NCBI RefSeq assembly: GCF_000379105.1
Contig: NZ_KB900609.1
Span: forward strand, 2,592,365 to 2,656,364
Length of the DNA stretch: 64,000 nucleotides
Source of the DNA: Methylobacterium sp. WSM2598
GTDB taxonomy: Bacteria > Pseudomonadota > Alphaproteobacteria > Rhizobiales > Beijerinckiaceae
Direction: 5' to 3'
Positions 59,401 to 64,000 of the stretch are shown in pieces. The notes below the pieces were generated by a model. The model had not been told where the DNA came from. It was given only the letters and a program-made list of their open reading frames with translations, and did no database searches. A program made the position numbers and the translations under genes. Every line of letters begins with the position of its first letter. The first letter of the stretch is position 1.

Positions 59401-59686
59401 CATCCACAATCAGATCGTGTCGAACTGCACCACGCAGTTCCTCGGCCGCCAAGCGAGTCCGGCCACGATCGCGGCGGCGCACGACATCCTCTCCGCCAAG
59501 GGCGGCGGGGCGGGCGACATCGGCAAGCTCAAGGCCGGGGAATTCTACTTCTCGACCGAGGGATCGGGCCGCCCCGCGAAGCTGCGCACGCCCTACTGCC
59601 TCAGCCACCACCCGGCGAACCCGCCGACCCCCGAGGAGGTGACGGTGCGGGCGCACCGCGCCGCGCAGGTGCTGGCGGGCGGGTGA
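56438..59686 (+). CDS. AAA/STAND-like ATPase fused to a HerA-type DNA translocase
   Basis: A 1082-residue protein with two ATPase modules. The N-terminal one has Walker A GQSGIGKT (62-69) and Walker B-like VAVDQIDG (about 236-243), resembling ORC/STAND AAA ATPases. A middle region (about 440-600) has no clear match and is followed by a Pro/Ala/Glu-rich linker. The C-terminal one is HerA/FtsK-like, with Walker A GSGSGKT (703-709), VDPNNDLSRLGDPW, Walker B LLYVMDEAQTF (Asp947-Glu948) and ARG-type GLGMILATQAPRGIHN. HerA proteins are hexameric DNA pumps that work with nucleases. It overlaps the winged-helix gene by four bases, and its stop is the first TGA of repeat copy e. Confidence 0.85.
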   Translation: MTDALDALRRVDFDWVNTLDSVWIDAGAAPGPNSPHAAGIVRELVRRARAPEDKLKGAVLVGQSGIGKTHLVGEMRREIWRAGGWFVLLDVLGLADFWRSTALSYLTALLHRMPDGRRQCEAVLAGVARRFNVEQQVEQAFATPDIDARRVVDLLVRALTQIDMARALRHQDVFRALCLLRASDIGVVGLAHAWLQGHDADEEARRALGFRSAPPPPAELVAGMSWVMSLAGPTLVAVDQIDGVVSPASAALGEDFEPGPNLAAVLTAGLLELHDVRHRGQTVVTCLVDSWERIRENGLKSGTERFEPPVALLGMNDRRAASALVVDRLGRAYAEAGFTPPFPTWPFGEVAIAEAAASGMMPRTLLMRCDAHRRACLERGTVTVCESLIAEAPPRDPGTPRAPFDLAAAARAADIAGLLDGEDDAIGPLLRDAFDLYALQAPPHERVEIVNRGDPDQRIPPLHGRLTFIFRDDNDRERHICYRGLTQRHAIAFQARLRAALTASGIRTRLHHRELVLVRRGPPPGGAKTQQLFDVFTRAGGRLIDPADADLRLLVALQTLRARAVAEGRLAEFEAWMRAARPLDGLGFFRAAGLGEAAALAPPPAEGATRIPPRRHAAGRPAPDAPPFDPDPTSRISAEGIAPEAKVAPEARGAPEPRRETPPGPRAEAIPDRIPLGRRTTPEAEPVDLATALLRRHTAIIAGSGSGKTVLLRRIVEEAALAGLPAIVVDPNNDLSRLGDPWPEPPVGFTAQDEARAGRYRAQVEVVVWTPGLRAGNPLFVPAMPDFSGLGGDADERDQAVEMAVETLAPLAVAGGRRELQRGVLADALRYFAGRGGGDLPDFTALLSDLPDGISLIGDAGRLAAGMANQLHAAVATNPLLRAEGPVIDPALLFFGRDPARTRISVVNLSGLASEAAREDFVNRLQMTLFGWIKRHPSPRGLLYVMDEAQTFLPAQRQPPSLGSGIKLAAQGRKYGLGMILATQAPRGIHNQIVSNCTTQFLGRQASPATIAAAHDILSAKGGGAGDIGKLKAGEFYFSTEGSGRPAKLRTPYCLSHHPANPPTPEEVTVRAHRAAQVLAGG

Positions 59687-59844
59687 TCCGACATCCGACG
59701 GATCGCGTCGCGATGCGGATGTCGGCTTCCCTCAAGCGCCGCGCGGGCTTGGGATACGCATCCGACGGATCGCGTCGCGATGCGGATGTCGGCTTCCCTC
59801 AAGCGCCGCGCGGGCGTGTCATGCGCTGTCCGGACAGCGCATGA
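59684..59844. repeat. Composite palindromic repeat, copy e (two tandem units and a 26-base palindrome)
   Basis: Two units with 67-base spacing (from 59692 and 59759) each form a hairpin around CATCCG...CGGATG with an inner ATCGCG-T-CGCGAT and carry the linker CTCAAGCGCCGCGCGG, as in copies b-d. Hairpin 2 is replaced by a different perfect palindrome, TCATGCGCTGTCC and its complement (59819-59844). The first TGA (59684-59686) is the stop codon of the HerA-fusion gene. Confidence 0.88.
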
Positions 59845-59875
59845 GCAGGGGGCCCGGACGATCCCGGCCCGCGGC

Positions 59876-61312
59876 TCACGCCCGGTCCGGGACGGTGATG
59901 CGGAAGCGGGCCCCGACGCGGGTCGGATCCAGGGACAGGGTGCCCCCGTGCAGCCGGGTGAGCTCCGCCGCGATGGCGAGGCCGAGCCCGGTGCCCCCCG
60001 GTCGGGTCGAACCCTGGAAGGGCGAGAACAGGTTCGCCCGCGCGCGCTCCGGCAGGCCCGGGCCGTTGTCGGCGATCAGGATCGTCACCACCTCCCCGTC
60101 CCGGCGGCCCTCCAGCGTGACCAGGGGCGGCGATCCGCAGGCCGTGCCGGCGAGCGCCAGGGCCTGCACGGCGTTGCGCACGAGGTTGATCACCACCCGC
60201 GAGAGCTGGTCGGGATCGGCATCGACCAGGAGTGCCCCGGGCGTGCGGTCCACCACCCGGATGTCGGTCCCGGGCTCCATCCCGGCGAGGTCGACGGCGT
60301 CGGCCAGGATCGGCTTGAGGAGCGTGAGCCGCCGCTCCGGCACCCGCTCGGCGGCCCGGCCGTAGGCGAGCGTCGCCTCGCAGTAGCGGATCGCCCGGTC
60401 CAGGGTCGCCATCAGGCGCGGCGCCACCCGCTGCGCCGCCGGATCGGCGCTCGCCTCCAGACGGTCGCCCAGGAGCTGGGCCGTGGTCAGCAGGTTGCGC
60501 AGCTCGTGATTGATCTTGCTCACCGACAGGCCGAGATCGGCGAGCCGCCGCTTCTGGCGCAGCTCGCCCGCCAGCACGGTCTCCATGCGGGCGAGGGCCG
60601 TCTCGGCGAGCCCGATCTCGTCGCGGCGCCAGGAGGGCGCGATCAGGCGCGAGGCGTCCTCCGGGTCGTCCGCGAAGGCCGCGATGTTGCGCGTCAGGCG
60701 CAGGACGGGGCGGACGATCGAGACCTGCAGGGCGAGGAAGACCAGGAGCCCGGTGATCCCGGAGATCGCCATCGAGGTCATCAGGATGCGCCAGGAGAAG
60801 TCGATCAGCGCGGCGCGCAGGGGGGCGGGGTCGAGCAGGATCTCGACGAAGTCGACCCCGTCCATGCCGTGGCCGACCACCCGGATCGGCCCCTCGCCCG
60901 GGTGCCAGAGGGTCTGCCACGCCCCGGCGATCATGTCGCCCCAGCTCGACTCGCGCAGGTCCACCGCCTCGCTGACCTCGGAGGGCATCTCCGTCACGGT
61001 GATGAGCCGGCGGGTGCCGCCGGCGCGAAGCGCGATCGCCCGGGCGCCGACCCCGGTCAGCAGGCGCCGGGCGAGGTCGTCCGAGACCTTCGCGGACGGG
61101 GCGGCGTCGAGGACCAGGGCCGCCACCTGGGCGGCCGCGACCCGGTCCGACAGCCAGGTGCGCCGGAAATTGGCGACGCTCGGCACGTAGATCAGGATCT
61201 CGGCGATCAGCACGAACAGGATCGTCAGCAGCAGCAGACGGCCGGAGAGGCCGAATCGGCTGGACTGGGCGCCCAGGGCGCCGCGCTCCCGCATGGCATC
61301 GGCGAGACGCAA
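59876..61312 (-). CDS. Membrane sensor histidine kinase
   Basis: A 478-residue kinase with two membrane helices (about 23-45 and 176-198) around a ~130-residue periplasmic sensor of unknown type. A HAMP domain follows (VRPVLRLTRNIAAFADDPED), with the phosphorylated His269 in SKINHELRNLLTTAQ. The ATPase domain has NLVRNAVQAL (N box), IADNGPGLP (G1) and GGTGLGLAIAAEL (G2). No response regulator is adjacent, and the signal sensed is unknown. A short dyad lies 82 bases upstream. Confidence 0.94.
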   Translation of the reverse strand: MRLADAMRERGALGAQSSRFGLSGRLLLLTILFVLIAEILIYVPSVANFRRTWLSDRVAAAQVAALVLDAAPSAKVSDDLARRLLTGVGARAIALRAGGTRRLITVTEMPSEVSEAVDLRESSWGDMIAGAWQTLWHPGEGPIRVVGHGMDGVDFVEILLDPAPLRAALIDFSWRILMTSMAISGITGLLVFLALQVSIVRPVLRLTRNIAAFADDPEDASRLIAPSWRRDEIGLAETALARMETVLAGELRQKRRLADLGLSVSKINHELRNLLTTAQLLGDRLEASADPAAQRVAPRLMATLDRAIRYCEATLAYGRAAERVPERRLTLLKPILADAVDLAGMEPGTDIRVVDRTPGALLVDADPDQLSRVVINLVRNAVQALALAGTACGSPPLVTLEGRRDGEVVTILIADNGPGLPERARANLFSPFQGSTRPGGTGLGLAIAAELTRLHGGTLSLDPTRVGARFRITVPDRA

Positions 61313-61393
61313 CGAGCTCCACCCTCCCCGAATGCACCGTCTCGACGGGCGCTATCCTGGCGCGACGCCGCGAACAAGCCGCCGTAAAGAACT

Positions 61394-61405
61394 TAGACCA
61401 GTCTA
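61394..61405. promoter_or_regulatory. Short dyad upstream of the kinase gene
   Basis: TAGAC-CA-GTCTA is a perfect dyad in the 121-base gap between the TVP38 gene and the kinase, in an AT-richer patch (AAGAACTTAGACC). It may be an operator or part of the kinase promoter. Only the symmetry supports it. Confidence 0.3.
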
Positions 61406-61433
61406 GGGCGCGACACCGTGAGAGATCGAAGTC

Positions 61434-62315
61434 TCAATCGTCGCAGGGGGCGGGCCGGCGCAGGCGCCGCACCGCGACCGGCAGCAGGGCGAGAGCGCCG
61501 AGGGCGAGCAGCGTCGCCACCAAGCCCGGCGTGATCACGGCGCGCAGCGACAGGGCGCGGTCGCAATCGGTGCCGGCCGCCGCGAGGCAGGCCGCGCGGG
61601 CGTCCTGGTGGGCCGCCACCACCTCCTCGATCCGCGCCCCCGTCGCCGCGTAGATGAAGCCGCCCGGCGAGATCCCCAGGAAGGTCGCGAGCGCGAAGAC
61701 GCGCAGGCGCACCCCGAAGATCGCCGGGCCGAGATTGGTCATCCAGAACGGGAAGAGCGGCAGGAGCCGCAGGACCAGGATGTACGAGAAGGCGTCCCGG
61801 CGGAAGCCCGCAGCGAGGCGGGCGAGGCGGCGCCCGGCATGCCGCAGGAGCATCTCTCCGGCCGCGGTGCGGCCGATCGAGAACACGATCACGGCGCCCG
61901 TGGTCGAGGAGGAGATCGCGAGCAGCGCCCCCGGCACGGTCCCGAACAGGAAGCCGCACAGCATGGTCATGAACACCGAGACCGGCACCGAGACCACCAC
62001 GGTGCCGACGTAGAGGAGCGCGGTCACGGCCATGGCCCGCAGGCGATCCTGCTCGACCATGGCGAGCGCCCAGGCGCGCGAGGCGAGGAAGCGCTCCAGG
62101 CTGAACCACTGGGTGGCGCCGCTCAGGATCAGCCCGAGCGAGAGCAGCACCAGGGCCGCGAGGGGCAGCAGGCGCAGCCAGCGCCGCCAGGGCGGGCGGG
62201 CCACGGCCGCGGGCCCGACCTCCTCCCGGGCCGCCTGCCCGGCCGCTTGCCCGACCTCCTGCCCCGCTCCTTGCCCGGCCCCCCGCGCGGGCGGCCCCGG
62301 CTCGTCCGCGCGCAT
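61434..62315 (-). CDS. TVP38/TMEM64 family membrane protein
   Basis: A 293-residue inner-membrane protein of the SNARE-associated/DedA superfamily. The core carries VSVPVSVFMTMLCGFLFG, LLPLFPFWMTNLGPAIFGV and FLGISPGGFIYAATGA, which are the family blocks. About six membrane helices are expected. The N-terminal 35 residues are a Gly/Gln/Ala repeat (GAGQGAGQEVGQAAGQ), an unusual low-complexity tail before TM1. It starts six bases after the stop of the PmtA-like methyltransferase gene, so they form a pair, which fits a role in lipid or membrane homeostasis. Confidence 0.92.
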   Translation of the reverse strand: MRADEPGPPARGAGQGAGQEVGQAAGQAAREEVGPAAVARPPWRRWLRLLPLAALVLLSLGLILSGATQWFSLERFLASRAWALAMVEQDRLRAMAVTALLYVGTVVVSVPVSVFMTMLCGFLFGTVPGALLAISSSTTGAVIVFSIGRTAAGEMLLRHAGRRLARLAAGFRRDAFSYILVLRLLPLFPFWMTNLGPAIFGVRLRVFALATFLGISPGGFIYAATGARIEEVVAAHQDARAACLAAAGTDCDRALSLRAVITPGLVATLLALGALALLPVAVRRLRRPAPCDD

Positions 62316-62320
62316 GCGGC

Positions 62321-62974
62321 TCAGGCCGCCTTGCGCAGGCGCAGGATCTTGAAGAAGCCGCCCGGGAAGGTCGGCCGCAGACCCACGAAGGTGACGCCCC
62401 GGCGCCCGGCCCAGGCCTCGATGCGGGAGGCCTTGAAGTCCGAGGACCAGCCGATCTTGGAGCAGAGCGGCGCGACGATCTCCTCGACGCGGGCGACCGC
62501 GCCGTCCGCCTGGCCGAAATGGTTGGCGAGCACGATCTCGCCGCCCGGCCGCAGCACGCGCAGGAACTCGTCGAGGGCGCGCTCGGGGTCGGGCACCAGG
62601 GTGATCAGGAACTGCGCCACCACCGCGTCGAAGCTCGCATCGGCGTAGCCGAGCCGGCAGACATCCATCACCTGCAGGCCCCTGACATGGGCGAGGCCGC
62701 GGCGGCGCACCTTCTGGGCGGCGCGCCGGAGCATGTCCTCCGAGAGGTCGACCCCGTAGAGCTCGGTCCCGGCCGGGTAGTAGCCGAGGGAGAGGCCGGT
62801 GCCGACGCCCGCTTCCAGGATGCGGCGGCCGCAGGCGACCGCGGCCGTCACGGCGTCCCGCGCGGCCGGCTCGGTCAGCTTGTCGTAAACCACGTCGTAG
62901 ACCGGCGCCCAGCGCGCATAGGCCTTGCGCATCAGGGCGGTGGTCGGGCCGGCCGCCCGCGGCTCGCTCAGCAT
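62321..62974 (-). CDS. SAM-dependent methyltransferase, PmtA-like
   Basis: A 217-residue class I methyltransferase. ILEAGVGTGLSLGYYP is the SAM-binding motif I and GVDLSEDML is motif II. The N-terminal AYARWAPVYDVVYDKL and the end FPGGFFKILRLRKA resemble bacterial phosphatidylethanolamine N-methyltransferases (PmtA), which make phosphatidylcholine. The neighbouring TVP38 membrane gene fits a membrane-lipid role. Another class I methyltransferase function cannot be excluded. Confidence 0.82.
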   Translation of the reverse strand: MLSEPRAAGPTTALMRKAYARWAPVYDVVYDKLTEPAARDAVTAAVACGRRILEAGVGTGLSLGYYPAGTELYGVDLSEDMLRRAAQKVRRRGLAHVRGLQVMDVCRLGYADASFDAVVAQFLITLVPDPERALDEFLRVLRPGGEIVLANHFGQADGAVARVEEIVAPLCSKIGWSSDFKASRIEAWAGRRGVTFVGLRPTFPGGFFKILRLRKAA

Positions 62975-63052
62975 CTGTGGTGTCTCTCCCTGGGCAGGCC
63001 GCGGGGCCGGCGCTGCCGCCCGCGACGCCTGCGCTCCTGCATCGTCCGGCGC

Positions 63053-64000
63053 TCAGGCCGCCTCGCGCCGCGCCGCCTCGACCTTCTGGATGGTGCCGCC
63101 GCCGAGCACCCGCGCGCGCGGCCCGTCATCCGCGTAGATGGCGCAGGCCTGGCCGGGGGAGACGCCGTCCTCCGGCGTCTCCAGCACGACCTCCGCGCAG
63201 GCGAGCGCCCGGTTCCAGCGCAGGGCCGCCGGGCGCGGCTCCCGGGTCGAGCGGACCCGCACCGCCACGGGCATCCCGTCGAGGTCGGCCAGGGGCTCGT
63301 CGCCGAGCCAGTTCGTCTCGGCGATCCGGATCACCGAGGTGGCGAGCGCCTCGCGGGGGCCCACCACCACGCGGGCCGTCTCGGGATCGAGGCGCACCAC
63401 GTAGAGCGGCTCGCCGGTCGCGAGCCCGAGGCCCCGCCGCTGGCCGACCGTGAAGCCGATGATGCCCTCGTGGCGGCCGAGCGTGCGCCCGTCGAGATGG
63501 ACGATCTCGCCGGGCCGCGCCGCGTCGGGCCGCAGCCGCGCGATCACGTCCTGGTAGCGGCCCTGGGGCACGAAGCAGATGTCCTGGCTGTCGGGCTTGT
63601 CCGCCACGGCGAGGCCGAATTCCCGGGCGAGCCGCCGGGTCTCGTCCTTGGGCAGCTCGCCGAGGGGGAAGCGCAGGACGTCGAGCTGCTCGGGCGTCGT
63701 CGCGTAGAGGAAGTAGCTCTGGTCCCGGGCCGGATCGAGGGCGCGGTAGAGCGCCCGCCCGCCGCCCGGCCGGGCCCGGCTCGCCACGTAGTGGCCGGTC
63801 GCCAGCGCGTCGGCGCCGAGGTCGAGGGCGGTGGCGAGCAGGTCGCGGAACTTGATCGAGCGGTTGCACTCGACGCAGGGGATCGGCGTCTCGCCGTGGA
63901 TGTAGCTCTCGGCGAAGCGGTCGATCACCGCCTCGCGGAAGCGGTCCTCGTAATCGAGGACGTAGTGCGGGATGCCGAGCGTCTCGGCGGCCCGCCGGGC
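63053..64000 (-). CDS. mnmA: tRNA-specific 2-thiouridylase MnmA, 5' end missing
   Basis: The 315 C-terminal residues of MnmA; the N-terminus with the ATP-binding loop lies beyond the window edge. The first catalytic cysteine is in [16 protein letters not shown] and the second in [26 protein letters not shown] and the C-terminal beta domain are conserved. The enzyme puts sulfur on U34 of tRNAs for Lys, Glu and Gln, using persulfide sulfur from a cysteine desulfurase, two of which are encoded by the suf operon about 10 kb away. A gap of 78 bases separates it from the methyltransferase downstream. Confidence 0.96.
   Translation of the reverse strand, partial: ARRAAETLGIPHYVLDYEDRFREAVIDRFAESYIHGETPIPCVECNRSIKFRDLLATALDLGADALATGHYVASRARPGGGRALYRALDPARDQSYFLYATTPEQLDVLRFPLGELPKDETRRLAREFGLAVADKPDSQDICFVPQGRYQDVIARLRPDAARPGEIVHLDGRTLGRHEGIIGFTVGQRRGLGLATGEPLYVVRLDPETARVVVGPREALATSVIRIAETNWLGDEPLADLDGMPVAVRVRSTREPRPAALRWNRALACAEVVLETPEDGVSPGQACAIYADDGPRARVLGGGTIQKVEAARREAA

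Noticed and set aside
59692..59815. Tandem hairpin units considered as a CRISPR array
   Set aside because: There are only two units with no unique spacers between identical repeats, the units are themselves hairpins, and there are no cas genes nearby.
59819..59844. 26-base perfect palindrome considered as a phage or integron attachment site
   Set aside because: No integrase gene, no tRNA and no direct repeat flanks; it is joined to a known repeat unit instead.
54449..59875. The nuclease/HerA module considered as a recently acquired island
   Set aside because: Base composition and codon use look like the neighbours and there is no integrase, transposase or tRNA; recent transfer cannot be supported from this sequence alone.

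Overview
The window is a very GC-rich stretch of an alphaproteobacterial chromosome. Gene content and order (rpmH-rnpA-yidC-engB, lptF-lptG-lptD-pdxA-rsmA, sufBCDST, an alphaproteobacterial flagellin, DUF1192) fit the Rhizobiales, and a Methylobacterium-like organism is most likely. That identity is an inference from content and style, since there is no rRNA here. I see no insertion sequence, prophage, CRISPR array or tRNA gene. Most of the window is core genome, packed with overlapping stop/start codons.

Layout. 1-3861: the end of an RND efflux adaptor and its inner-membrane pump. 4083-5315: an orphan Tat-type substrate-binding protein. 5428-13467: a zinc metallopeptidase divergent from a three-gene cluster (transglutaminase/DUF2126, ATP-grasp/alpha-E fusion, transglutaminase), a conserved but uncharacterised peptide-ligation-like set. 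13573-18360: DUF1192, rpmH (44 residues, GTG start), rnpA, yidC, engB, DUF423 and a PPP phosphatase. 18640-24944: clpB, a MOSC protein, a small unknown ORF and a 630-residue flagellin. 25435-31300: an NCS2 permease with a dienelactone-hydrolase-like protein, then a CaiB-type CoA-transferase and HMG-CoA-lyase-like enzyme beside an MFS carrier, plausibly one organic-acid pathway. 31993-37152: chemoreceptor, LysR regulator, DoxX-like protein and leucyl aminopeptidase. 37410-44240: an LPS-export and housekeeping operon (lptF, lptG, lptD, pdxA, rsmA). 44422-46708: a Tim44-like protein and a soluble histidine kinase. 46866-53528: the SUF iron-sulfur operon with two cysteine desulfurases. 53647-53680, upstream of it, holds two Irr-box-like palindromes. 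54536-59686: nuclease, duplicated winged-helix protein and an AAA-HerA fusion ATPase. 59876-64000: histidine kinase, TVP38 protein, PmtA-like methyltransferase and the 3' part of mnmA.

Two things stand out. First, the operon at 54536-59686 pairs a DUF559/Vsr-like nuclease, a winged-helix protein with two near-identical repeats and a 1082-residue protein joining a STAND/ORC-like ATPase to a HerA-type translocase. It looks like a DNA-processing or anti-invader system that I cannot match to a named one. Second, a family of composite palindromic repeats occurs five times (5313, 22291, 27552, 29084, 59684), and in every copy the end of the repeat is the TGA stop codon of the adjoining ORF. An unrelated repeat at 13464-13569 likewise supplies the TAG stop of its neighbour.
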